NCBI RefSeq assembly: GCF_900302505.1
Contig: NZ_OMOJ01000001.1
Location: 806,001-870,000 of the forward strand
Origin: Pseudoprimorskyibacter insulae
Lineage (GTDB): Bacteria > Pseudomonadota > Alphaproteobacteria > Rhodobacterales > Rhodobacteraceae
Length of the DNA stretch: 64,000 nucleotides
Direction of reading: 5' to 3'
Below are positions 25,189 through 34,345 of this stretch, one piece after another. A program made the position numbers and the translations under genes. The notes below the pieces were generated by a model that was not told where the DNA came from, made no database searches, and saw only the letters and a list, made by a program, of their open reading frames with translations. Each line of letters starts with the position of its first letter. Positions within the stretch are counted from its first letter, which is position 1.

Positions 25189-25259
25189 GATGATACCTGC
25201 GAAGATGAGAGTTTGGCGACTGTCCTATCTGGGAGTGCCGCCTAACTCAAGCCAGAGGG

Positions 25260-25790
25260 CTATTTCGACAAAATGTTCAGAAGCCGGTCCATCATGGATT
25301 TGTCGCGTGTGACAACCACGCCTTCTTCTTTCAACCGTTCGGCCAGCTTTGGCCCGATGCTCTGGCCAGTCATTTGACCGTGGTATTGCCCGATCTCTGA
25401 GCCGCGTTGCATTAGCACCGGCTGGTTCTGAGCCAGCTTTTGCCCCGTCGGGGTTTTCAGGAAGGCAGCATAGTCTGCAAGTTCCTCTGGCGTGAACTGC
25501 TCAAGGTGCAGGTCGATCATGTCTGATTGGACGGCGGCGGTGAAGGATCCCAGGAATTCTTCCATGAAGATCTTCATGAACAGATCCATGTCCGAGATTT
25601 CGATCCCCATCTGCGCGTATTGGTTCTGCAAAGCGCCGCGGATCAATGGCTGTTGCGATAGGATCGCGCCGCTGAGGTTCTCTTGCGTCATCATCTGCGA
25701 GACGATGTAACCTGCATCTTCTTTTGGATCCGCCTGTGCCGGGACGGCGAGGGCAAGGCTGGCAACAAGGCCAAGGGCAATCCGCTTCAT
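25260..25790 (-). CDS. DUF2059 family secreted protein
   Basis: A 176-residue protein with a signal peptide (MKRIALGLVASLALAVPAQA) followed by a helical DUF2059 domain (LHLEQFTPEELADYAAFLKTPTGQKL). Function unknown; the domain is widespread in proteobacterial periplasmic proteins. I chose the ATG at 25790, not the upstream in-frame start at 25811, because it begins the signal peptide. It is divergent from rpiB. Confidence 0.85.
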   Translation of the reverse strand: MKRIALGLVASLALAVPAQADPKEDAGYIVSQMMTQENLSGAILSQQPLIRGALQNQYAQMGIEISDMDLFMKIFMEEFLGSFTAAVQSDMIDLHLEQFTPEELADYAAFLKTPTGQKLAQNQPVLMQRGSEIGQYHGQMTGQSIGPKLAERLKEEGVVVTRDKSMMDRLLNILSK

Positions 25791-25934
25791 GGTAACTCCA
25801 GTTAAAACCAATGCGGATTCTCTACTCTGAGGTGTGGTCCTGTGCCAGCGGGAAAAGCTCTATGGTCGAAAGTGGAAAGGTTTGCTATGCGCGCGGGAAA
25901 TTGTGCCGATATGGCCCCATCAAGGAACCGACCC

Positions 25935-26372
25935 ATGACTGCCAAACGCATCGTTCTGTCCAGCGACCACGCCGCCATCGACCTGCGCCAAGCCATTGCC
26001 AAACATATCTTGGCCCAAGGCTATGAGGTGCTGGATATCGGCCCAGTGACCACCGAAAGCACGCATTACCCGCTGCACGGTCAGGCAGCGGCGCAGAAGG
26101 TTGTCGCGGGCGAGGCGGACTTGGGCATTATCCTGTGCGGCACGGGTCAGGGCATCATGATGGCGGCCAATAAGGTGCCCGGTATCCGTTGCGGCGTATG
26201 TTCTGAGCCGTTCTCGGCCCGCATGATCCGCGAACATAACAACGCCCAGATCCTGTCGATCGGGGCGCGCGTTGTGGGCGAGAGCCTTGCCATGGAGATC
26301 GTCGATGCCTTCCTTGGCGCCGAGTTCGAGGGTGGCCGCCACGCCACCCGTGTGGACATGATCGAAGGCTAA
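25935..26372 (+). CDS. rpiB: Ribose-5-phosphate isomerase B
   Basis: Interconverts ribose-5-phosphate and ribulose-5-phosphate in the pentose phosphate pathway. The LacAB/RpiB fold is clear over 145 residues: SSDHAAIDLR at the start with the conserved Asp-His pair, the active-site cysteine loop CGTGQGIMMAANK, and the NNAQILSIGARVVG segment. Most RpiB proteins have CGTGIGM, so the Gln after Gly is a mild variation. The ATG at 25935 follows CAAGGAACC. Confidence 0.93.
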   Translation: MTAKRIVLSSDHAAIDLRQAIAKHILAQGYEVLDIGPVTTESTHYPLHGQAAAQKVVAGEADLGIILCGTGQGIMMAANKVPGIRCGVCSEPFSARMIREHNNAQILSIGARVVGESLAMEIVDAFLGAEFEGGRHATRVDMIEG

Positions 26373-26384
26373 GTCATTCGGCCC

Positions 26385-27263
26385 TTACCCCAGCTTTTTC
26401 TCGAAGAAATGGTCGGGGTAGGGGTCATCGTTAAAGCGCGGGATCTCATACCAGCCGGTTTTGCGGTACATGGCAATCGCCTCGGGCAGGCGGTGGTTGG
26501 TATCTAGCCGCAGCGTCGTGATCCCAAGGCTTAGGGCCGCGTCTTCGGCGGCGGCCATCAGGCGATGCGCAAGGCCAAGGCCGCGCGCGCTGTCGGCGAC
26601 CCACAGGCGCTTGATCTCGGCCCAGTCGCGGCCATAGCCCTTCAGAATCACGCAGCCGATCGGCAGGCCATCGGAATAGGCGATAAAGAACGCACCCTTG
26701 GGGCGGCGCATCTGGTCGGCATCGGGCGGACCGGCTTTGACCGCGTCGTAGCCTTCTTCGAACCGGCGCGACAGTTCGGCGAAATAGAGGTTGAAGCAAT
26801 AGATCGCGTCTTCGCCCGCCGGATCGCATTCGCGGATATCAATCCGGTCGCGGCCAAGGGCGCTGGCCACCAGATCCATCGCGGCCAAAAGCGCCTGCGG
26901 TTTCGGGTGGCGGTTCAGGATGTTCTGGGCCTGCGCGTCTGACAGGTCTTCATAGGCTTGATATTCCTGCGCACCGGCCTCGGTCAGGGTGGCCACGCGG
27001 CGCCGGGCGTCATCGGCAGACGGGGCGGTGGTGATCAGACCCTCGCCTTCAAGACTGCGCAGAATGCGGCTGAGAAGGCCCGAGTCCAAACCTAGATAAT
27101 CCCGGATTTCCGCGACATCCGTCATGCCATGCCCCACGGCGTTCAGCACCCGCGCCACGCCCAGCGGGCGGCCGCGCCCCAGGAACGAACTATCGAGCGC
27201 GCCGGTTTCGGTGGTAACAGCGCGGTTGAACCGGCGAATGCGGGCGATGGAATCGGAAGTCAT
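26385..27263 (-). CDS. MarR-type regulator fused to a GNAT acetyltransferase
   Basis: A 292-residue two-domain protein. Residues about 1-145 form a MarR winged helix (IRDYLGLDSGLLSRILRSLEGEGLI, then the wing TTAPSADDARRRVATLTEAG). Residues about 150-292 form a GNAT domain with the acetyl-CoA loop LWVADSARGLGLAHRLM and the end LRLDTNHRLPEAIAMYRKTGW. Such fusions acetylate small amines or proteins and may sense the same substrates. A near-perfect inverted repeat lies 23 bases upstream, consistent with self-regulation. It is divergent from the aldo/keto reductase. Confidence 0.87.
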   Translation of the reverse strand: MTSDSIARIRRFNRAVTTETGALDSSFLGRGRPLGVARVLNAVGHGMTDVAEIRDYLGLDSGLLSRILRSLEGEGLITTAPSADDARRRVATLTEAGAQEYQAYEDLSDAQAQNILNRHPKPQALLAAMDLVASALGRDRIDIRECDPAGEDAIYCFNLYFAELSRRFEEGYDAVKAGPPDADQMRRPKGAFFIAYSDGLPIGCVILKGYGRDWAEIKRLWVADSARGLGLAHRLMAAAEDAALSLGITTLRLDTNHRLPEAIAMYRKTGWYEIPRFNDDPYPDHFFEKKLG

Positions 27264-27285
27264 GGTGCGGCCTCAGTGATCTGCA

Positions 27286-27309
27286 GATATCTGACTTATG
27301 TCAGCTATC
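27286..27309. promoter_or_regulatory. Candidate MarR-type operator
   Basis: GATATCTGAC-TTAT-GTCAGCTATC: ten-base arms with one mismatch, 22 bases upstream of the MarR-GNAT start and 80 bases upstream of the reductase start. Confidence 0.5.
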
Positions 27310-27388
27310 TTCGTCTGGCAAGAGGTATTTGACTTTGGTCAGGTAAGGTTCTAGCGTCCTTGAAAACGATTACATCGCTGGGGAGACG

Positions 27389-28384
27389 ATGACCTACACG
27401 CCTGCCACCACCCGTTATGACACGATGCCGTACCGCCGCTGCGGTCGGTCGGGCCTGAAACTGCCGGCCATTAGCCTTGGGCTTTGGCACAATTTTGGCG
27501 GCGACACGCCCCATGACACCAAACGCGCCATGTGCCGGACGGCCCTTGACGCCGGGATCACCCATTTCGATCTGGCCAACAATTACGGCCCTCCGCCCGG
27601 CAGCGCCGAAACAGCGTTCGGAGAGATCCTGCGTAGCGATTTCGCCGGGTATCGCGATGAGCTGATTGTCAGTTCCAAAGCCGGGTATGACATGTGGCCG
27701 GGGCCATATGGCGAATGGGGCAGCCGTAAGTACCTGATTGCCTCCTGCGATCAGTCGCTCAAGCGGATGGGGCTGGAATACGTCGATATCTTCTATTCGC
27801 ACCGCTTCGACCCGGACACGCCGCTTGAGGAAACCATGTCCGCGCTAGAGGCGATCTGGCGGCAGGGCAAGGCGCTCTATATCGGGATCAGCTCTTACAA
27901 CGCTTCCCAAAGCCGCGAGGCCGCGCGCATTCTGTCGGGCATGGGCGTGCCGCTGGTGATCCATCAGCCCAGCTACAACATGCTGAACCGCTGGATCGAA
28001 GATGAGGGGCTGCTCGACGCGCTGGAAGATAGCGGGACGGGCTGCATCGTTTTCATGCCGCTGGCGCAGGGGCAGTTGACGGGCAAATACCTGAACGGCG
28101 TGCCCGATGGCAGCCGCGCCACGCAGGGCAAATCGCTGGACCGCAATGCGATCGACGCCACCCGCATTGCCCAGTTGAACGCGCTGAACGATGTGGCGCA
28201 GCGCAGGGGGCAGACGCTGGCGCAGATGGCGATTGCCTGGTCGCTGCGCGATGCCCGTGTGACCTCGGCGCTGATCGGCGCGTCGCGGCCCGAACAGATC
28301 ACTGATTGCGTCGGCGCGATTGACCGGTTGGATTTCACGTCCGAGGAGTTGCAAAGCATCGAAGATATCCTCGCTCAAGCGTGA
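27389..28384 (+). CDS. Aldo/keto reductase, YghZ (glyceraldehyde-3-phosphate reductase) type
   Basis: NADPH-dependent oxidoreductase of 331 residues. The AKR catalytic set is present: Asp and Tyr in HFDLANNYGPPPGSAE, Lys in IVSSKAGYDMWPGPYGEWGS, and His in DIFYSHRFDPDTP. The sequence around PYGEWGSRKYLIASCDQSLKRMG is characteristic of the YghZ/Gpr group that reduces L-glyceraldehyde 3-phosphate and methylglyoxal. It is divergent from the MarR-GNAT gene, whose operator lies in the shared upstream region. Confidence 0.9.
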   Translation: MTYTPATTRYDTMPYRRCGRSGLKLPAISLGLWHNFGGDTPHDTKRAMCRTALDAGITHFDLANNYGPPPGSAETAFGEILRSDFAGYRDELIVSSKAGYDMWPGPYGEWGSRKYLIASCDQSLKRMGLEYVDIFYSHRFDPDTPLEETMSALEAIWRQGKALYIGISSYNASQSREAARILSGMGVPLVIHQPSYNMLNRWIEDEGLLDALEDSGTGCIVFMPLAQGQLTGKYLNGVPDGSRATQGKSLDRNAIDATRIAQLNALNDVAQRRGQTLAQMAIAWSLRDARVTSALIGASRPEQITDCVGAIDRLDFTSEELQSIEDILAQA

Positions 28385-28423
28385 TGGATTGATCGTTTCG
28401 CAAGGCGCGGCTATGGCTGACGC

Positions 28424-29035
28424 ATGGAGAGGCTAGGGCATCTAAGACCGGGTATGCGGGTTGGGCTATTGGGCGGATCGTTCGATCCGGCCCATGAAGG
28501 CCATGCGCATATCACGCGCACCGCGCTGACCCGGTTCGGGCTGGACCGGGTGGTCTGGCTCGTCTCGCCGGGCAACCCGCTGAAGGACCGTGGCCCAGCC
28601 CCGATAGCCGACCGGATCGCCGCCGCCAAGGCCGTGATGCAGCACCCGCGCGTCATCATCAGCGACTATGAGGCCCGCACCGGCACCCGCTATACGGCGC
28701 AGACGGTCGCGAACCTGCGCCGCGCCCATCCGGGCGTTCGGTTTGTCTGGCTGATGGGGGCGGACAACCTGCGCCAGTTCAGCCAATGGCAAGACTGGCA
28801 GCAGATCATGGAAACCGTGCCGATCGGCGTGCTGGCACGGCCCGGTGTTCGGATGAAGGCGCGCTGCGGCAAGGCCGCCCGGATCTATTCGACGGCCCGC
28901 TGGGCGGCGTCCGATGCGCGCGGACTGGCTTTGGCCGACGCGCCCGCATGGTGCTTTATCAACCTCCCCATGAGCGATGCCAGTTCAACCCAGATCCGAA
29001 AATCCGGGCGCTGGCGGCACGGTCCCCGCGACTAG
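28424..29035 (+). CDS. nadD: Nicotinate-nucleotide adenylyltransferase NadD
   Basis: Adenylates nicotinate mononucleotide in NAD synthesis. The nucleotidyl-transferase motif [11 protein letters not shown] is at about residues 17-27, and the C-terminal phosphate-binding SSTQIRKSG matches ISSTxIR. Length 203 is usual. An N-terminal extension of about 10 residues ([10 protein letters not shown]) before the core is common in this family; ATG at 28454 is a possible shorter start. It usually neighbours rsfS and proB in other genomes, but not here. Confidence 0.93.
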   Translation: MERLGHLRPGMRVGLLGGSFDPAHEGHAHITRTALTRFGLDRVVWLVSPGNPLKDRGPAPIADRIAAAKAVMQHPRVIISDYEARTGTRYTAQTVANLRRAHPGVRFVWLMGADNLRQFSQWQDWQQIMETVPIGVLARPGVRMKARCGKAARIYSTARWAASDARGLALADAPAWCFINLPMSDASSTQIRKSGRWRHGPRD

Positions 29036-29128
29036 GCGGGCCTAGGGCGACAAAAAACCTCTGGTTTGTCGTCGCAATGCCATATCCGGTGCTTGTCCGT
29101 TGCACATTGCTGCGCTTAAATCTTGCGC

Positions 29129-30622
29129 ATGACGAACCAGATTTCGAGACGTGGATTTCTTGCGGCGGCGCTTGCCTCTTGTGCAACGCCGGTTTGGGCC
29201 AATGCCCCCGAGCGGTCATTGCGTCCGGTGGCTCGTGGCGCCGATCTTATCAAACAATCGCTGCGCCCGATTGATGCGCTGATCCAAAAAGCCAACCTTG
29301 GCGGCGATGTGGCCTTCTCGGTCGCCCATGTCGATACAGGTCTGGTGCTGGAGGAACACAACCCCGGTCTGGGTCTGCCCCCCGCCAGCGTGGCCAAGGC
29401 GCTGACGGCGACCTATGCGCTGGCCCACCTTGGCCCGGATTTCCGCTTTGCAACCAAATTGTTGCGCACTGGACCGGTGGAAAACGGCACCCTGCGCGGC
29501 GATCTGATCCTTGCTGGCGGCGGTGATCCCACGCTGGATACCAACGGGCTGGCCACCATGGCCGCCGATCTTAAGGCCGCTGGCATTCACGCCGTGTCGG
29601 GCAAATTTCTGGTCTATGGCAATGCCTTCCCGCAAGAGCGCCTGATCGACACCGACCAACCCGATCAGGTCGGCTATAATCCTGCGATTTCCAGCCTGAA
29701 CCTGAATTACAACCGCGTGCATTTCGAATGGAAGCGGCAAGCCAAGGACTATGTGGTGACAATGGACGCCCGGTCCGACAAATACCGCCCTGAGGTTCAT
29801 GTCGCCTCGATGAAGGTGATCGACCGGGCCATTCCCGTCTACACCTATGATGACAAGGGCGGCGTGGATGAATGGACCGTTGCCCGCGATGCGCTGGGCA
29901 ATGGCGGGGCGCGATGGCTGCCGGTGCGCCGACCGGCGCTTTATGCCGCCGAGGTGTTTCAGACCTTCGCCCGCGCCCATGGCATCGAATTGCGCAACCC
30001 TGCCGAGGTTGAGGCCCTGCCAGATACCGCAGACGACATCCTGTGGATGGAAAGCGCGCCCTTGTCCGACGTGCTGACCGATATGCTGAAGTACTCGACC
30101 AACCTTACCGCCGAAGCGGTGGGGCTGGCGACGACCAAGGCGATGCAGGGCCGCCCCGAAAGCCTTGTCGCCTCGGCCCGCGCCATGAGCGATTGGGCCC
30201 GCCGCGATCTGGGGCTGACGGCCGTTGCGATGGTCGACCATTCCGGGCTGGGCGCAGCATCGCGCATGTCCAGCGCCGATATGATTGCCGTTCTGGTGGC
30301 CGCACGGGCAGGCTTGGGACTGAAGCCGCTGCTGAAGGAAACGCCCATGCGGGACGAGCAGCGCCGCGCGATCGAGGATCATCCTGTGACAGTGCGGGCC
30401 AAGACCGGAACGCTCAATTTCGTTAGCGGCTTGGCCGGGTATCTGGACGCGCCCGACGGCACCGAACTGGCCTTTGCCATCTTCAGCGCGAACCTTGACC
30501 TGCGCAACGCACTGACCAAGGAAGAACGCGAACGCCCGCCGGGCGGCCGCGAATGGAACCGCCGCGCGCGCATTTTGCAGCAAGACCTGCTGGACCGCTG
30601 GGGCGTGCTTTACGGCACTTAG
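29129..30622 (+). CDS. dacB: D-alanyl-D-alanine carboxypeptidase/endopeptidase DacB (PBP4, S13)
   Basis: Peptidoglycan-trimming enzyme of the S13 family, 497 residues. A Tat-type signal (SRRGFLAAALASC) is visible at residues 6-18, so it is exported folded. The active-site motifs are S87-V-A-K90 (PPASVAKALT), YSTN (the SxN motif, KYSTNLTAE), and KTG in RAKTGTLNFVSG. The start at 29129 (ATG) is preferred over TTG at 29123. Its stop codon overlaps that of the convergent RTX gene by two bases. Confidence 0.93.
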   Translation: MTNQISRRGFLAAALASCATPVWANAPERSLRPVARGADLIKQSLRPIDALIQKANLGGDVAFSVAHVDTGLVLEEHNPGLGLPPASVAKALTATYALAHLGPDFRFATKLLRTGPVENGTLRGDLILAGGGDPTLDTNGLATMAADLKAAGIHAVSGKFLVYGNAFPQERLIDTDQPDQVGYNPAISSLNLNYNRVHFEWKRQAKDYVVTMDARSDKYRPEVHVASMKVIDRAIPVYTYDDKGGVDEWTVARDALGNGGARWLPVRRPALYAAEVFQTFARAHGIELRNPAEVEALPDTADDILWMESAPLSDVLTDMLKYSTNLTAEAVGLATTKAMQGRPESLVASARAMSDWARRDLGLTAVAMVDHSGLGAASRMSSADMIAVLVAARAGLGLKPLLKETPMRDEQRRAIEDHPVTVRAKTGTLNFVSGLAGYLDAPDGTELAFAIFSANLDLRNALTKEERERPPGGREWNRRARILQQDLLDRWGVLYGT

Positions 30623-32526
30623 ATCAGCAGATCGTATTCTGTGCCGTTCAGGTTCAGCATCAGGCTGCTCTGCGCCGCGCCATCCACCAGCGCCCAGAGG
30701 ACTTGGTTGGTGGGCGTGTACACCACGAAAGCCTCTTGCACGTTGCTGTCACCCGCGGTTGGGATTGTGCCGAAATTCACTTTGAATTGCGATTTGCTGG
30801 CCGCACCGCCGCCCCAGAACAGCACGTCGTGTTCGGCACGGCTGTAATCTTGAATCCAATCGGCCCCATGCCCTTCAACGCCCGCGTGATAAAACTTATC
30901 CGCGCCTGCGCCGCCATTCACCCGGTCAAATCCGAAGCCGCCGTTGATAAAATCATGCCCCGCGCCGCCAAAAAGAACGTCGCCCCACGCGCCGCCCGTC
31001 AGTTCGTCATTTCCGTCGCCGCCAAACAGCCGATCGGCCCCGAACCCACCGACCAGCGTGTCATTGCCCCCGTCGCCGCGAAGATCGTCATTGCCTGTGC
31101 CGCCGTCCACAAAGTCATCGCCCGCACCGGCGAAAATTCTGTCGGCAAGGTCCGTCAGAAGACCCGCCTCGGTCCCGCCATAGAGCATATCCGCGCCATC
31201 GCCGCCATGGATCGTATCGCGCCCGCCGCCGCCGTAAATGGTGTCATTGCCATCATCCCCAAAGATCCGATCCGAGCGGGCGGAGCCGATTACGCTGTCG
31301 TCGCCCGCCAAGGCGATCACAATCAAGGGGCTGGTATTGCCAGAGACATCAATCAGATCAGCTCCTGTGGTCTGACCCAATTCCATGGACTCTCGGGCAC
31401 CTAGAATTGTCCAGCCATAAGTTTTCGTAAGCGTCTCAAAGGCGGCCTTGTTGGTATACAATAGGCCCTCTGCCCCAAGTGTGATCCCTGTCGGGATTTT
31501 CGTTTCACCTGGATCTAGGCGCGCCCATCCTTCCAACGTTGCATTGAAGTTTGCAATGCTGAGGCCCGAATTGTCCAACATGCCCTGCATCTTGATGATC
31601 GAAGAGATGTCCCAGTCACCAAGGCTCTGATCAAAATTTTCCGCGTTCCGAAACATGGTGGTCATGTAGGAGACCTTTTGTGTGTTCCAGGAACTCAAGT
31701 CTTGATTGAATTTCTTCGCACCTCCGAACATACCGCTAAAGTGCGTGACGTTGCTGGTGTCCCAGTTGCCGATATCCTGATTGAATTCAAATGCGGCAGA
31801 GAAGGTATCCCGCATTTTCGTCACACGACGGGTGTCCCAGTTGCCGATATCTTGATTGAATTTGGAGGCACCTGCGAAAGTGCGATCCATTTCTGTTACA
31901 CTGCTGACATCCCAAGATCCGATCGGTTGGTCGAAAAGTACAGCTCTGCTGAACATTCTGCTGATATCTGTGACCTTGCTAAGGTTCCAGCCACCGACAG
32001 GCTGGTTGAAGGCCTCGGCTTCATTAAACATCCCTTCCATTGTCGTGACATTGCCTGTGTCCCATCCAGAGATATCTTGATTGAATGCCGTGGCACTGGA
32101 GAACATAAATGACATGTCGGTCGATTTGCTTGTGTTCCACGCACTGATGTCCTGATTGAAACTCGTGGCTCTTGCGAACATGCTTTCGGTCACGGTGGCG
32201 TTTGAGATGTCCCATCTTCCGATGTCTTGATTGAAGTTGGACGCCGCCTCGAAAACGCCAGCCATGTTTGCAACGTTGCTTGTGTTCCAATCGCCGATGT
32301 CTTGGTTGAATGAACTTGCTTGGTTGAACATAAACTGCATGTTCGTGACCGAGCTCGTGTCCCACGATCCAATGTCCAAGTTAAATTTGCTAACACCTGA
32401 AAACATGTGCCGCATGTTCGTGACGGCACTGGTGTCCCAATCAACAATATCATTGGTTACTTGGTTCGGATTGCTTTTGGGGCTTGCGAAATAAAAGCTC
32501 AGATCAGTCTTGGGGGCAGCGGTCAT
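30619..32526 (-). CDS. BspA-like (DUF285) repeat protein with C-terminal RTX repeats
   Basis: A 635-residue predicted type I secretion substrate. Residues about 20-325 hold about 12 copies of a 25-residue DUF285/BspA-like unit (FNQDIGNWDTSNVT-x-M-x2-MF-x2-A). Residues about 420-560 hold glycine-rich RTX calcium-binding nonapeptides (GGDGADMLYGG, GGFGADRLFGG, GGAGHDFINGG), followed by a C-terminal beta segment typical of T1SS signals. There is no signal peptide, as expected. The repeat part is visibly AT-richer than the neighbours. Transfer from a distant source is possible. The start at 32526 is chosen because upstream sequence is AT-rich and non-coding. Confidence 0.82.
   Translation of the reverse strand: MTAAPKTDLSFYFASPKSNPNQVTNDIVDWDTSAVTNMRHMFSGVSKFNLDIGSWDTSSVTNMQFMFNQASSFNQDIGDWNTSNVANMAGVFEAASNFNQDIGRWDISNATVTESMFARATSFNQDISAWNTSKSTDMSFMFSSATAFNQDISGWDTGNVTTMEGMFNEAEAFNQPVGGWNLSKVTDISRMFSRAVLFDQPIGSWDVSSVTEMDRTFAGASKFNQDIGNWDTRRVTKMRDTFSAAFEFNQDIGNWDTSNVTHFSGMFGGAKKFNQDLSSWNTQKVSYMTTMFRNAENFDQSLGDWDISSIIKMQGMLDNSGLSIANFNATLEGWARLDPGETKIPTGITLGAEGLLYTNKAAFETLTKTYGWTILGARESMELGQTTGADLIDVSGNTSPLIVIALAGDDSVIGSARSDRIFGDDGNDTIYGGGGRDTIHGGDGADMLYGGTEAGLLTDLADRIFAGAGDDFVDGGTGNDDLRGDGGNDTLVGGFGADRLFGGDGNDELTGGAWGDVLFGGAGHDFINGGFGFDRVNGGAGADKFYHAGVEGHGADWIQDYSRAEHDVLFWGGGAASKSQFKVNFGTIPTAGDSNVQEAFVVYTPTNQVLWALVDGAAQSSLMLNLNGTEYDLLI
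31390..32470 (-). repeat. 75-base coding tandem repeats (DUF285 units)
   Basis: About 12 units of 75 bases, each encoding FNQDI-x2-WDTS-x-VT-x-M-x2-MF-x2-A. DNA units diverge by point changes, so they are old, not recent slippage. Such units form beta-hairpin/loop repeats on bacterial surfaces. Confidence 0.8.
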
Positions 32527-32611
32527 GGCAAGTTCTCTGAAAAGTGGGCGTAAAAATTGACCCAATTGTACAGGATTTTGCGAAAATTGATACCTTGACG
32601 TTTGACCAAAC

Positions 32612-32641
32612 AAAAACGGCACCTCAATTGAAGCGCCGTTT
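32612..32641 (-). terminator. Intrinsic terminator of hom
   Basis: Arms AAACGGC and GCCGTTT (7 bases) with a 14-base loop; on the minus strand TTTTT-G-TTT follows. It is 33 bases past the hom stop codon. Confidence 0.8.
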
Positions 32642-32673
32642 AAATGTTCTATTTAAATTTACCTTTTAAAAGG

Positions 32674-33960
32674 TCACACGTCCTCAATCCGCAGGGCCAC
32701 AGGATCGTTCGCCAGAACGCCGGTGCCGGACATGGCCTCTAGGGCGCGGTCCAGATCGGCGCGGGTGGTTTTGTGTGTGACGATCAGCACGGGGGCCGCG
32801 TCTTCGATGTGGCCGTATTGGCGCATCCGGTTGATGGAAATGCCCGCCTCGCCCAGAACGGTGGCGATCTTGGCCAATGCGCCGGGTTTGTCCATCAGCG
32901 CCATGCGCAGGTAATAGGGCGCAGGCGTGGCGCCAAGCGCGGCTGTCACCGGGGCCAGCGATGCGGCAGGGCGGCCAAAGGTGCTGACGCGCAGGCCGCG
33001 TGCGATGTCCATGATGTCGCCCATCACGGCGCTGGCTGTCGGGCCTTCGCCCGCGCCGGGCCCGCGCAGCACGATCTGGCCGACCTCATCGCCTTCGATC
33101 ACCACCATATTGGTGCCGCCGTCCAACTGGCCCAAGGGCGAGGTGTCGGGCACAAGGCAGGGCGTCATGCGCTGTTCCAGCCCGCGGCCCGTCATTTGGG
33201 TCACGCCCAGCAACTTGATCTTATAGCCCATATCGGCGGCTTGGCGGATGTCTTCGATGGTGATGCAGCCGATGCCTTCCAGCTGCACATCGTCAAAGGC
33301 CACCTGCGTGCCAAAGGCGATCGACGCCAGAAGCGACAGTTTGTGGCCCGCGTCGATGCCGCCCACGTCAAGGTTCGGGTCGGCCTCAAGATAGCCAAGC
33401 TGATTGGCCTCTTCGAAGACAGTGTCATAGGGCAGGCCCGCGCTTTCCATCCGGGTCAGGATGTAGTTGCAGGTGCCGTTCATCACGCCCAGAACGCGGG
33501 TGATTTCATTGCCCGCAAGGCTTTCGGTCAGGGCTTTGATGACCGGTATGCCGCCCGCGACCGCCGCCTCAAAGCGCAGAACGCCTTGGTGATCTTCGGC
33601 CAGTTGCGCCAGTTCGGTGCCGTGATGGGCCAGCATCGCCTTGTTGGCGGTGACCACGTCCTTGCCAGCGGCCAGCGCGGCCTCGGTTGCGGCTTTGGCG
33701 GGGCCGTCGCTGCCGCCCATCAGTTCGACAAACACGTCCACGTCATCGCGTTTGGCCAGCGCGACCGGATCGTCTTCCCACGCGTAGTCGGACAGCGATA
33801 CGCCGCGATCCTTGTCGCGGTTGCGGGCCGATACGGCGACGATTTCCACCGGACGACCGGCGCGGGCCTCTAGCAGGGCGGCCTTGCGGCGGACGATCTT
33901 GACCACGCCAGTTCCCACGGTGCCCAACCCGGCAATCCCAAGGCGCAACGGTTCGGTCAT
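32674..33960 (-). CDS. hom: Homoserine dehydrogenase
   Basis: Reduces aspartate semialdehyde to homoserine for threonine, methionine and isoleucine synthesis. GIAGLGTVGTGVV at about residues 8-20 is the NAD(P) loop; the catalytic region contains FEAAVAGGIPVIKAL, and MNGTCNYILTRM and DVGGIDAGHKLSLLASIAFG, all conserved. An ACT domain (about 350-428, LRMALMDKPGALAKIATVLGEAGI) gives feedback control. The 428-residue length and ATG at 33960 fit the family; the frame extends 24 codons upstream without support. Confidence 0.95.
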   Translation of the reverse strand: MTEPLRLGIAGLGTVGTGVVKIVRRKAALLEARAGRPVEIVAVSARNRDKDRGVSLSDYAWEDDPVALAKRDDVDVFVELMGGSDGPAKAATEAALAAGKDVVTANKAMLAHHGTELAQLAEDHQGVLRFEAAVAGGIPVIKALTESLAGNEITRVLGVMNGTCNYILTRMESAGLPYDTVFEEANQLGYLEADPNLDVGGIDAGHKLSLLASIAFGTQVAFDDVQLEGIGCITIEDIRQAADMGYKIKLLGVTQMTGRGLEQRMTPCLVPDTSPLGQLDGGTNMVVIEGDEVGQIVLRGPGAGEGPTASAVMGDIMDIARGLRVSTFGRPAASLAPVTAALGATPAPYYLRMALMDKPGALAKIATVLGEAGISINRMRQYGHIEDAAPVLIVTHKTTRADLDRALEAMSGTGVLANDPVALRIEDV

Positions 33961-34045
33961 GTGGCTCTCCTGTCGTGATGAGAAAATTTGCCAGTGCTGT
34001 ACCCGCTTCGGGTAACGGGCGCAACGGCGCACAAGGCTTGGGGCT

Positions 34046-34279
34046 TTACATTCGGATCGCGCGCAGTCGGGCTGCCCGCGCCTTCAGCGCCGCGACCCGC
34101 GATTGCATCGAGGCGGTGAAATCCGGGGTGATTTGCGGATCGGGGGTATTGAGCAGCGTTTCAAGCGGCACAAGACGCGGGTAATCACCTGTGCCTTCTG
34201 CCGGGGCCTGCGTGATCGGCGGCAGATTGGGGCCGGTAGAACAGGCGGCCAAAAGGGACAGAATGAAAAAATACCGCAT
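34046..34279 (-). CDS. Small lipoprotein of unknown function
   Basis: A 77-residue protein beginning MRYFFILSLLAACSTGPNLPP. The LAAC lipobox marks a lipid-anchored outer- or inner-membrane protein; the rest is proline-rich and then helical (VAALKARAARLRAIRM). The ATG at 34279 is chosen because it starts this signal. Upstream of hom and divergent from the TetR gene. No family recognised. Confidence 0.65.
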   Translation of the reverse strand: MRYFFILSLLAACSTGPNLPPITQAPAEGTGDYPRLVPLETLLNTPDPQITPDFTASMQSRVAALKARAARLRAIRM

Positions 34280-34345
34280 CAAGGATCTCATTGCTTCTGT
34301 CACCGTCATGCCGCAGTCGCGCGATCAGGGCAAGCGGGGGCTTTG

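Noticed and set aside
23644-25245. 533-codon open frame opposite ettA
   Set aside because: Antisense shadow of a strongly conserved gene; no ribosome binding site or family resemblance.
31390-32470. CRISPR-like array of 75-base repeats
   Set aside because: The repeats are in frame, diverged and encode DUF285 units; no constant repeat/variable spacer pattern.
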